Shown piece after piece: positions 1 through 5,831 of a DNA stretch of 11,405 bases. The position numbers and the translations under genes were made by a program. How positions within the stretch are numbered: the stretch's first letter is position 1; every line of letters starts with the position of its first letter. The notes beneath the pieces were generated by a model that made no database searches, was not told where the DNA came from, and saw only the letters and a list, made by a program, of their open reading frames with translations. Source of the DNA: Phycisphaerales bacterium (GTDB lineage: Bacteria; Pseudomonadota; Gammaproteobacteria; Competibacterales; Competibacteraceae); contig JACSSB010000167.1 in assembly GCA_014879435.1 (NCBI GenBank), positions 1-11,405 of the forward strand. Reading direction: 5' to 3'.

Positions 1-224
1 CTAATATTTCGAGCAGCATTATTAACTACTTTCAGCAAATCATCGCGGAGTGTTTCGCCTAGCCGTTCCAAGCTAACCTGTTCAACAAACCCTTGATTGA
101 TATCGATCAAGGCATTGCTAATACGGTTCATACCGAGATAGGCGAGAAATCCTATGATTACCAGAACTAAAAACTGTGCAATAACCGTAGCACTCAAACG
201 CGAATTGATTTTCTGACCGCCCAT
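1..224 (-). CDS. Methyl-accepting chemotaxis protein, N-terminal fragment (cut by window edge)
   Basis: Only the first 74 codons are present; the gene continues past position 1. The product begins MGGQKINSRLSATVIAQF, followed by a hydrophobic stretch at about residues 13-31 that would be the first membrane helix. After it comes the start of a helical extracytoplasmic domain with spaced Leu/Ile/Val. This layout fits the four-helix-bundle sensor of chemoreceptors better than the N-terminus I know for PilJ. The start is ATG at 224, with GAGG about 10 bases upstream. It is the last visible gene of a run of two response regulators, a CheW and a periplasmic binding protein, which is the main reason for calling it a chemoreceptor. 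HAMP and signalling domains lie outside the window, so a membrane histidine kinase or another sensor remains possible. Confidence 0.6.
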   Translation of the reverse strand, partial: MGGQKINSRLSATVIAQFLVLVIIGFLAYLGMNRISNALIDINQGFVEQVSLERLGETLRDDLLKVVNNAARNI

Positions 225-316
225 AGCAATTTTACCTCAGTTCAATGATCAAACCACGTCAAAACCGATCGATTGATTAAGATATCTCCGGTTTATAGCT
301 GACGGTTTAGTAGAAT

Positions 317-336
317 TTCTATTAAATTTATTAGAA
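317..336. repeat. A+T-rich imperfect palindrome just after the binding-protein gene
   Basis: TTCTA and TAGAA arms flank a TAAATTTA core with a mismatch in each half, giving a 20-base near-palindrome. It lies directly after the stop codon of the binding-protein gene. No T-run follows on the minus strand, so it is not a convincing intrinsic terminator. Confidence 0.3.
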
Positions 337-337
337 G

Positions 338-1636
338 TTATTGGGTGAATAGTTTCTCAACATAGTTCGATTTGATCACTTTAAAATCCTGTCCTTGTAG
401 TAAGGTCAATAGTACAAAATCGGAACCTTGATTGCTATCGGTGAAATCAAGCGTCAATCCACCTAAGTCGAATTTTTGGCCACGTGCGGCTTCGATAAAG
501 CGTTCACGAGTGGGTGTACTTCCAGCTTTATCGAGAATTGCCAGAAACATTTTTCCGACGATATAGCCTTCCAGTGAGTTATATCCAAATTGATCACCCA
601 GCGCCTTACGAGCGTTTTCGACGATCGGCAATGATGAATCCAGCGCAGGTACAACTTGGGTCATGATGATGTTGTCTCGAATATCAAATTCGCGAAATTC
701 ATCCCGCAGACTTTCAGCGCCAGTAAAGGAAACCGCACTAATGATCCATGGTTCTTGTTTAAGTTTTCGGGCATAAGCCATAAAGTTGGCTATCGGTTTG
801 TAAGCTCCAACAGTGACCACCAGACGGCAGTGATCATGGGATGTCTCTTCCCATTGCTTAAGAGACTTATAGCCATCGCGTACCAGCACGGTGTTACGAG
901 GGTATACGCCAACTGGGCCAATATTGTTACGCGCTGGATCTTCATCAGGGATAGCGCGGATTTGTTTTAGCTTTGCAATAATTTCAGCGGCTTCTGGTTG
1001 TTTATCCAGCGCCATGATGACGCCGGTCACGCCAGCCATACCATAACTGTCATTCTGTACAAATGCACAAATTTGACGGGGTTTGACCCCGGCTTGCAAG
1101 GCGGCTTTGATAACCGTGGCGATTTCCTGGGCGTAGCTGGCGCGGTAGTTGATAATGGCACCAACACCTGGTCGCAGCAGGTCAGCACCTGTGAAAAAAC
1201 CGACTGCAGGAATTTTTTGTTCGGCTAGGATAGGCAAGGAAACCTTGGCTGTTGGGGTGCCTACATTACCCACCATTGCAAAAATTCCCTCACGAATTAA
1301 TTCCTTGGTGGCTTTTATCGTGTCCGGCGGGTTATAGGAATCATTGAGTACGCTAAACTCAATGTTGCGCCCCTGAATCGACACGCCTTTAATTGCCGCA
1401 TCGATACCCGCCTTCATATTTTGGCCGAGTCCCATCGCAGGGCCTTCCAGCGCCATCACCCCACCGATCCGAAGGGTTGTCTTATCGATACCTTGGTCTT
1501 GGGCCAGAGCGTTAGGCATAATCGCACTTGGCCCACCCGTTAACAGTATCATAACGAGCAGATAACTCAGCATCCACCAACGAGATGGAACCCTATTAGG
1601 ATACAGAACCTTTGGAAAGCAGAATCGATTTTTCAT
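338..1636 (-). CDS. Periplasmic ligand-binding protein, Leu/Ile/Val-type (Peripla_BP_6-like)
   Basis: The 432-residue product starts with a signal peptide: basic N-region, hydrophobic core SYLLVMILL at about residues 24-32, and an ALA/Q cleavage site near residue 45. The mature protein opens LRIGGVMALEGPAMGLGQ and continues with AGIDAAI, NDSYNPPDT, KELI and FAMVGNVGTPT. That is the lobe-1 pattern of type I periplasmic binding proteins that recognise branched-chain amino acids, amides and related small ligands. The frame is open 33 codons further upstream (to 1735), but the ATG at 1636 is preferred because AAGGGAT precedes it and the signal peptide begins there. No LivH/M/F/G-type permease or ATPase genes are adjacent. 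The neighbours are a CheW and a chemoreceptor, which suggests a sensory rather than a transport role (inference). The ligand cannot be read from sequence. Confidence 0.85.
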   Translation of the reverse strand: MKNRFCFPKVLYPNRVPSRWWMLSYLLVMILLTGGPSAIMPNALAQDQGIDKTTLRIGGVMALEGPAMGLGQNMKAGIDAAIKGVSIQGRNIEFSVLNDSYNPPDTIKATKELIREGIFAMVGNVGTPTAKVSLPILAEQKIPAVGFFTGADLLRPGVGAIINYRASYAQEIATVIKAALQAGVKPRQICAFVQNDSYGMAGVTGVIMALDKQPEAAEIIAKLKQIRAIPDEDPARNNIGPVGVYPRNTVLVRDGYKSLKQWEETSHDHCRLVVTVGAYKPIANFMAYARKLKQEPWIISAVSFTGAESLRDEFREFDIRDNIIMTQVVPALDSSLPIVENARKALGDQFGYNSLEGYIVGKMFLAILDKAGSTPTRERFIEAARGQKFDLGGLTLDFTDSNQGSDFVLLTLLQGQDFKVIKSNYVEKLFTQ

Positions 1637-1640
1637 AAGT

Positions 1641-1647
1641 ATCCCTT
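1641..1647 (-). promoter_or_regulatory. Ribosome binding site deciding the binding-protein start
   Basis: On the minus strand AAGGGAT ends 4 bases before the ATG at 1636. The upstream in-frame ATG at 1735 has no comparable purine-rich sequence. This supports the shorter protein with an intact signal peptide. Confidence 0.6.
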
Positions 1648-1777
1648 GATTATAAGGATAGTTAAGAGATCCCACTTTATCGTGAGAGGGAAAATCGAGT
1701 TTATTCTGTTTAAAGAGGCTTCTTGAGGATTTCATTGCCGTGAATTCATGCCAAGCAGAGAAGTGGTTTTGCCAAAA

Positions 1778-2326
1778 TTAGCGTGATCCAGCAATACGTT
1801 GGCTAAGTGCCTTAAAGAAATCGTGATGAGTAAATTCCAACCATATCCGGCCTTCTTGAACATGCGCTTTTGTGACGTGAGATCCTAACATCGCTGGCAA
1901 GGGTGGTAATCGAGTCAGTGTTTGTTGAATTGTTACAGCCTGAGGTAGGCCATCGATAAGCAGACCCACCGCGTTCTCACCCCGATCCAGAATCAACAGC
2001 CAGTGCTTCTCTCGAATATTTTCTTCTAATTGTAAAAAATGCTTTACATCAAATATCGGTACTAGATTGCCGCGCAGATTGATCACGCCCAAGAACCAAG
2101 GTGGTACGTTAGGCAATGGATAAACTACCCATCGCTCCAATACCTCGCTGGTAGTGTCCTGGTTAATCAGTAAACCAATATCGCCGATCCGAAAACCATA
2201 TCGTGCACGCCGACGCTCAACTGCGACAAGACCGCCCGTAATTCCGGGAGGTGGCTTGAAGCGATTGAGCGCAGCACTAGGTGGCAACCAGCGTCGGGGA
2301 GTTCGACTGGTTTTATCGTTATTCAT
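1778..2326 (-). CDS. CheW-domain coupling protein, PilI-like
   Basis: The 182-residue protein has one CheW domain at about residues 40-175. It would link a chemoreceptor to a CheA/ChpA-type histidine kinase in the cytoplasm. Diagnostic features are YGFRIGDIGLLI (43-54), the proline-rich turn VVYPLPNVPPWFLG, and GVINLRGNLVPIFDV (80-94), which is the most conserved CheW segment; the RIGDIGLLI form resembles PilI of type IV pilus systems. The first 35 residues are a basic, proline-rich extension. An in-frame TTG at 2338 is possible, but the ATG at 2326 has GGGA at better spacing. The gene lies 26 bases after the PilH-type gene and is probably co-transcribed with it. No kinase gene is visible in the window, so its partner must be encoded elsewhere or beyond the left edge. 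Confidence 0.85.
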   Translation of the reverse strand: MNNDKTSRTPRRWLPPSAALNRFKPPPGITGGLVAVERRRARYGFRIGDIGLLINQDTTSEVLERWVVYPLPNVPPWFLGVINLRGNLVPIFDVKHFLQLEENIREKHWLLILDRGENAVGLLIDGLPQAVTIQQTLTRLPPLPAMLGSHVTKAHVQEGRIWLEFTHHDFFKALSQRIAGSR

Positions 2327-2352
2327 CGAAATTCCCAAAGGGCCGGAGCTGC

Positions 2353-2718
2353 TTATAAGAAAGCTTTCAACTGATCGGTAATTGCATCAGCTGTATAGGG
2401 TTTGGTGACAAATCCCTTACCACCTTGCATCTGCGCCCATAGGCGGTCAGCTTTCTGGTGTTTACTGGTTACAAAAACGACTGGGATGTTTTTGGTTTCC
2501 GCTTGATTATTCAATGAGCGGCAGGCGGCATAGCCATCCATATCGGGCATGATGATATCCATGAAGATCAAGTCCGGTTTTTCAGCTGTGGCTTTCTCGA
2601 TAGCTTCCTTACCACTAGTAGCGGTGACGGTAGCATAGCCTGCCTCATTGAGAATATTTTTGATGTTCGCCAAATCCGTTGGGGAATCATCAACGACAAG
2701 GACTTTTCTTTCTGACAT
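2353..2718 (-). CDS. pilH: Single-domain response regulator, PilH-type
   Basis: The 121-residue protein is a lone receiver domain without an output domain. The acidic pair is D10/D11, the phospho-acceptor is D54 in FMDIIMPDMDG, the switch threonine is T84 in VVFVTSK, and the conserved lysine is K106 in VTKPY. The segment KADRLWAQMQGGKGFVTKPY closely follows PilH of Pseudomonas-type twitching systems, where the regulator receives phosphate from the ChpA kinase and shapes type IV pilus retraction. The start is ATG at 2718 with GAGGA at 7-base spacing. The gene sits between a PilG-like regulator and a PilI-like CheW, the usual pilG-pilH-pilI order. A promoter candidate lies directly upstream, so it may be expressed partly independently of the PilG-like gene. 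A CheY-like flagellar role is less likely given the neighbours. Confidence 0.88.
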   Translation of the reverse strand: MSERKVLVVDDSPTDLANIKNILNEAGYATVTATSGKEAIEKATAEKPDLIFMDIIMPDMDGYAACRSLNNQAETKNIPVVFVTSKHQKADRLWAQMQGGKGFVTKPYTADAITDQLKAFL

Positions 2719-2767
2719 GGAAATTTCCTCAAACTCATTGTCTTACTGGAGTATGATACCAATTATT

Positions 2768-2795
2768 ATTATGGTAAGAATCATTCTTGGGTCAA
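2768..2795 (-). promoter_or_regulatory. Candidate sigma-70 promoter of the pilH-type gene with a palindrome in its spacer
   Basis: On the minus strand TTGACC (2795-2790) and CATAAT (2773-2768) are 16 bases apart, each matching 5 of 6 consensus bases. Transcription would start near 2761, leaving a leader of about 43 bases. The spacer contains the 13-base perfect palindrome AAGAATGATTCTT (2788-2776), where a repressor could bind. Confidence 0.5.
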
Positions 2796-2831
2796 TTCAA
2801 AGGCTAGGACAATAACCGATTTTGAGCTCAC

Positions 2832-3620
2832 TCAAGAATGGTTCAGATATTTCTTCACTACCTTTTGAAAGGCATTTTGTTTGGCGGGTTTGGTTAGATA
2901 GGTGTCGCAGCCAGCTAATGCGCCTTTGACCCGATCAAAAGGAGATGATTTGCTCGTTAACATAATAACGGGTGTTTTTTTCTTGGCTTTGTTTTTCTTA
3001 ATAGTTTTACAGATTTGGTAGCCATCGACTCCGGGTAATATGACATCTAGAAAGATAATATCGTAGTCATTATGGCTCAATAGAGTAAAAGCCTCTTCTC
3101 CAGATTCAGCGGTATCAGTATGAATACCAAGCAACTTTAATTCCAGTTCGACTTGCTTTCTGACGGTGCTACTATCGTCTACCACCAATGCTGTGAATAA
3201 GGGGGCACTAGTGGCAGATACATCCGTGGTTTGAGCTTCTCCGCCAATGACGCGTTCTTGAGTGGTAGTGGTAGCAAGTTGGCCTGCAGCCTGATCCAGT
3301 ACGGTCAATACACGCGTAGCGACAAAGGGTCGACGAATGAAATAGGGTTGCTCGCTCGATGATTGTTCTTTGGCTATCAGGACGGTTAGTAGTGGGGCGG
3401 CTCCGCCCTGGTTGGCCGGTGGCAGCTTGAATGATCGCCATTCTGCTAAGGCTTCAGGGTTCTCCCCATCGACCAACAGGATTTGAATTGGTTCCCCGGC
3501 GGCGGCAAAGGAATAGGTATAAGGGCGATATAACGAGAGCTTGAAAATATTCTTCAAGACATTCCGCTCGTTATCAGGAATTCCGATTAAGCCGACCCCG
3601 AAGGATTTCTTCTCGCTCAT
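2832..3620 (-). CDS. PilG-like response regulator with an additional N-terminal pseudo-receiver domain
   Basis: The product has 262 residues, about twice the usual PilG length. The C-terminal half (about 141-262) is a full receiver domain: acidic pair D148/D149, phospho-acceptor D192 in FLDVILPGVDGYQ, switch T222 in IMLTSK, and K244 in YLTKPA. The segment SKSSPFDRVKGALAGCDTYLTKP resembles PilG. The N-terminal half (about 6-115) follows a receiver-like plan but is degenerate: VGLIGIPD replaces the acidic pair, ILLVDGEN (47-54) stands where the phospho-site strand would be, and IRRPF (95-99) replaces the K-P motif. A Thr/Gln-rich linker (116-138) joins the two. The start is ATG at 3620 with AGGAG 10 bases upstream. 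It is the first recognisable gene of the chemosensory run and probably controls type IV pilus or surface motility. The pseudo-receiver reading is inference. Confidence 0.8.
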   Translation of the reverse strand: MSEKKSFGVGLIGIPDNERNVLKNIFKLSLYRPYTYSFAAAGEPIQILLVDGENPEALAEWRSFKLPPANQGGAAPLLTVLIAKEQSSSEQPYFIRRPFVATRVLTVLDQAAGQLATTTTQERVIGGEAQTTDVSATSAPLFTALVVDDSSTVRKQVELELKLLGIHTDTAESGEEAFTLLSHNDYDIIFLDVILPGVDGYQICKTIKKNKAKKKTPVIMLTSKSSPFDRVKGALAGCDTYLTKPAKQNAFQKVVKKYLNHS

Positions 3621-3653
3621 ACGATCTCGACTCCTTCTGCTCCTTCCATATTT

Positions 3654-3791
3654 CTATTCGTTATCCTGAGGGGCTGTTTGAATAGGATGTTGGATTTCGA
3701 TTGCATTCTTGATGATGACGCTCCCACGGATCATGGAGTGGTTTGGCGTCGCTGTCGTCCGGCTCGTACCTGAAAATCTACCTAATACCAT
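3654..3791 (-). CDS. Possible 45-residue leader peptide upstream of the PilG-like gene (weak)
   Basis: The frame opens at ATG 3791 directly after an in-frame TAA and closes at TAG 3656-3654, 33 bases before the PilG-like ATG. The product would start MVLGRFSGTSRTTATPNHS and end TAPQDNE. It would be the first ORF on a transcript from the promoter at 3818-3846. No strong ribosome binding site is visible and I recognise no family. An open frame of this length can occur by chance, so it is reported only as a candidate. Confidence 0.15.
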   Translation of the reverse strand: MVLGRFSGTSRTTATPNHSMIRGSVIIKNAIEIQHPIQTAPQDNE

Positions 3792-3817
3792 GTCTTAGCC
3801 CATGCTGATTTGTGTGA

Positions 3818-3846
3818 ATTTTATAATATTTGCAAAATATTGTAAA
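3818..3846 (-). promoter_or_regulatory. Candidate sigma-70 promoter of the PilG-like gene, embedded in a palindrome
   Basis: On the minus strand TTTACA (3846-3841) and TAAAAT (3823-3818) are 17 bases apart, each matching 5 of 6 consensus bases. Transcription would begin near 3811, giving a leader of roughly 190 bases before the ATG at 3620. The spacer holds the perfect arms AATATTT/AAATATT around GCA (3825-3841), and pairing extends outward to 3819-3847 with one G-T pair. Confidence 0.45.
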
Positions 3847-4225
3847 AATTAGTTAACACATGCTATAGGGTTCTTCGCATTGGTGAGCCGATACTATCAT
3901 GATGACGGAGACAACCACCGGCCAATTGTAGGTAATAATGGCTAAAATTCAAGATGTAAAGATGAAGGATCGCTTGATAATCCAAAATAAATGCGGGTTA
4001 TGAATTGTCGTTGAGTGTAAATTTATTTTTATTATTCATGATGTTATTTTTATTTTTGATTGGTTTTTTCCTATAGTCACTTAGGAGTGCTATCTGTTTA
4101 GAGATTGAAGTAAAGAGCGCATCCGGTACCAACAGGAAGAGCTATCCTCGCTAGGAGTAACCTGTATTAGCTTCTTGCGCATAGATCTCTTGGAAAAACC
4201 GTTCTTTAGGCTTGGAGGCGAGGGG

Positions 4226-4241
4226 TTCTAATGGATTAGAA
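4226..4241. repeat. 16-base perfect palindrome TTCTAATGGATTAGAA
   Basis: TTCTAAT and ATTAGAA arms are separated by GG. On the plus strand a T-run follows a few bases later (4249-4255), but no plus-strand gene precedes it. On the minus strand it lies about 40 bases after the permease stop with no T-run beyond. It could be an operator or a weak RNA hairpin. Confidence 0.3.
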
Positions 4242-4274
4242 ATGTAACTTTTTTTATTAAATCTGTGAATGAGG

Positions 4275-4290
4275 AGTGAAATTATTCACT
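4275..4290. repeat. Short hairpin overlapping the permease stop codon
   Basis: AGTGAA (4275-4280) and TTCACT (4285-4290) pair around a 4-base loop that contains most of the TAA stop of the permease gene. An overlapping alternative pairing is GTGAAT (4265-4270) with ATTCAC (4284-4289). An A-run rather than a T-run follows on the minus strand, so it is not a standard intrinsic terminator. Confidence 0.3.
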
Positions 4291-5082
4291 TGATTGCAAC
4301 AGTGATCCCCGTTCACGCGCTTGATGAACGGCTGCCAAAAATGTCTTGATTCCCAGGCTGAGATAGATGCTGTTCAGCAGTAGAGCATATAGGAAGTAGT
4401 CCAGTCGGAACGCATGATCCAATAACACCGCCCGCATGCCCTCGAATACGTGGCTGGCTGGTAGGGTCCAGGCCAGTGGTTGTAGCCAATAGGGTAGGGT
4501 GGCAATGGGGTAATAGATGCCACATAGCGGCGCTAAGGCAAAAATAACAGCCCAGGCAATACTTTCCGCACCCATGCCGTGATGTAAGACTAAGGCCGAA
4601 ACCAGTAGACCAATGGTCCAGCCCATCAGCACTAGGTTGAGAAAGAAGCCTACCAGCGGCAGTCCCAATGCGAACAGGTTGTAATCGTAAAATGGCAGCG
4701 CGAGTGCCACTGCTACGCCAACCCCGATTAGTGTGCGAACCAGACTGATCGACATGAGGGCCAGGATCAGCTCAATCGGCCGCAACGGACTGACGAATAA
4801 CTGTGCCAGATTACGGGCATGCAACTCCTCGAAGAACACCACCGAGACGCCCAACTGGCTGCGAAACAGGATATCCCACAGCAGTACGCCCGAGAGCAGT
4901 AGCCCGGCTGTTTGTCCCAACACATCGCTGTGGCCGGCCAGATAGCGGGTGATGAATCCCCATAGAATCATCTGTACGGTGGGCCAGTAGGCCAGTTCAA
5001 TGATGCGAATCCAAGAACGACGCAACAGATAGAGATAGCGTAGTGCCAGTGCGCCGATGCGCCGCAGTGATAGCCCACTCAT
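4282..5082 (-). CDS. ABC-2 type transporter permease subunit
   Basis: The 266-residue membrane protein has about six hydrophobic segments, near residues 27-49, 58-74, 103-132, 136-166, 174-198 and 230-252. The cytoplasmic stretch EELHARNLAQLFVSPLRPIE (about 85-104) is the coupling region typical of the ABC-2/NodJ family, and APLCGIYYPIATLPYWLQPL before the last helices is also typical. Such permeases pair with a separate ATPase to export polysaccharides, lipids, drugs or other molecules. The partner is the gene upstream: the ATG overlaps its stop as ATGA, so the two are translationally coupled. The substrate cannot be deduced. It ends the ubiquinone-gene run; a short hairpin at the stop is not a strong terminator. 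Confidence 0.88.
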   Translation of the reverse strand: MSGLSLRRIGALALRYLYLLRRSWIRIIELAYWPTVQMILWGFITRYLAGHSDVLGQTAGLLLSGVLLWDILFRSQLGVSVVFFEELHARNLAQLFVSPLRPIELILALMSISLVRTLIGVGVAVALALPFYDYNLFALGLPLVGFFLNLVLMGWTIGLLVSALVLHHGMGAESIAWAVIFALAPLCGIYYPIATLPYWLQPLAWTLPASHVFEGMRAVLLDHAFRLDYFLYALLLNSIYLSLGIKTFLAAVHQARERGSLLQSSE

Positions 5083-5831
5083 TCGAGTAACTCGCCGTTT
5101 TGAATACCACGGGCAATATCGAGAAAGACTTCCTCCATATCCTTACGACCGTAGCGGCGGATGAGTTCGTGCGGCGCACCGCTGGCGACGATCTGTCCAG
5201 TCCGCAGCATGATCACTTGATCACAGAGCCGCTCCACCTCGCTCATGTTGTGGGATGCCAGCAGCAGCGTTGCCCCGCTGCGGCGCTGGTAATCGGTCAA
5301 GATACCGCGCATTCGGTCAGCGGTATCCGGATCGAGCGAGGCGGTCGGTTCGTCGAGTAGTAAAATTTCCGGCTCATTCAGCAAAGCTTTGGCCAGTGCC
5401 ACTCGGGTTTTCTGGCCAGCGGATAAGCTACCGTAGGGTCGCTGGAAGAAAGCGTCGATATCCAGATCTCTTCCTAATATGGCCAGTCGCTGGCGTACCT
5501 GAGATACACCATACAGGCGGGCATAGACCGTCAAATTTTCTACCACGGTCAGCCGTTGGGGGAGATCGACATAAGGCGAAGAGAAGTTCATGCGTGGCAG
5601 TACCCGATCACGGTGGCGTGGCATTTCCTCGCTGAGAATGTGCATTCGACCGTCAGTCGGCAGCAGTAGGCCCAGCAGCATGGCGATGGTGGTGGTCTTG
5701 CCAGCGCCATTGCCACCGAGCAGGGCGCAAGTAGCGCCACGGGCGATATCGAAACTGATCCCATCGACGGCCCGTACTGGCCCGTAATACTTGCGCAGAT
5801 TCTCGACCTGGATAACCGGAGCTTCAGCCAC
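5079..5831 (-). CDS. ABC transporter ATP-binding subunit (ABC-2 exporter type)
   Basis: The 250-residue nucleotide-binding protein powers the permease encoded immediately after it. Numbered from the GTG at 5831: Walker A GGNGAGKTT at 39-47, signature LSAGQ at 136-140 (Ala where LSGGQ has Gly), Walker B ILLLDEP at 156-162 with catalytic Glu161, D-loop ASLDP, and switch His194 in LASHNMSE. The position where the Q-loop glutamine is expected reads NFSSPYVDLP and has no Gln. A second GTG at 5837 would add two residues but lies only one base from the ribosome binding site, so 5831 is preferred. The gene overlaps the Rieske gene by 8 bases and the permease by 4, implying one translational unit. The C-terminal EVFLDIARG segment is common in ABC-2 ATPases. 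Confidence 0.9.
   Translation of the reverse strand: MAEAPVIQVENLRKYYGPVRAVDGISFDIARGATCALLGGNGAGKTTTIAMLLGLLLPTDGRMHILSEEMPRHRDRVLPRMNFSSPYVDLPQRLTVVENLTVYARLYGVSQVRQRLAILGRDLDIDAFFQRPYGSLSAGQKTRVALAKALLNEPEILLLDEPTASLDPDTADRMRGILTDYQRRSGATLLLASHNMSEVERLCDQVIMLRTGQIVASGAPHELIRRYGRKDMEEVFLDIARGIQNGELLE

Larger units (their letters stand above)
3621..4281. other. 661-base A+T-rich intergenic region
   Basis: No convincing gene was found on either strand. It contains the promoter candidate at 3818-3846, a weak 45-codon minus-strand ORF at 3654-3791, and palindromes at 3825-3841 and 4226-4241. Smaller open stretches are a 21-codon plus-strand ORF at 3938-4003 and a 30-codon minus-strand ORF at 4090-4182 beginning MRKKLIQVTPSED. 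Neither of these can be assigned. Long T/A runs occur at 4020-4075 and 4247-4260. It separates the A+T-richer signalling genes from the G+C-richer ubiquinone operon and could hold decayed genes or an unrecognised small RNA. Confidence 0.6.

Noticed and set aside
1649..1654. Perfect TATAAT on the minus strand just before the binding-protein gene
   Set aside because: No acceptable -35 box 15-19 bases upstream, and its transcript would start inside the ribosome binding site of the gene.
1637..1735. 33-codon N-terminal extension of the binding-protein frame
   Set aside because: It would bury the signal peptide, and its ATG lacks a ribosome binding site; AAGGGAT marks the ATG at 1636.
2823..2836. 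TTGAG-TGAG-CTCAA hairpin at the PilG-like stop as a terminator
   Set aside because: Only 5 base pairs and no T-run follows on the minus strand.
3938..4003. 21-codon plus-strand ORF MAKIQDVKMKDRLIIQNKCGL
   Set aside because: Too short to judge; isolated, with no neighbouring plus-strand genes.
4090..4182. 30-codon minus-strand ORF starting MRKKLIQVTPSED
   Set aside because: Considered as a transposase remnant, but no diagnostic HUH or DDE motif is present and no terminal repeats were seen.
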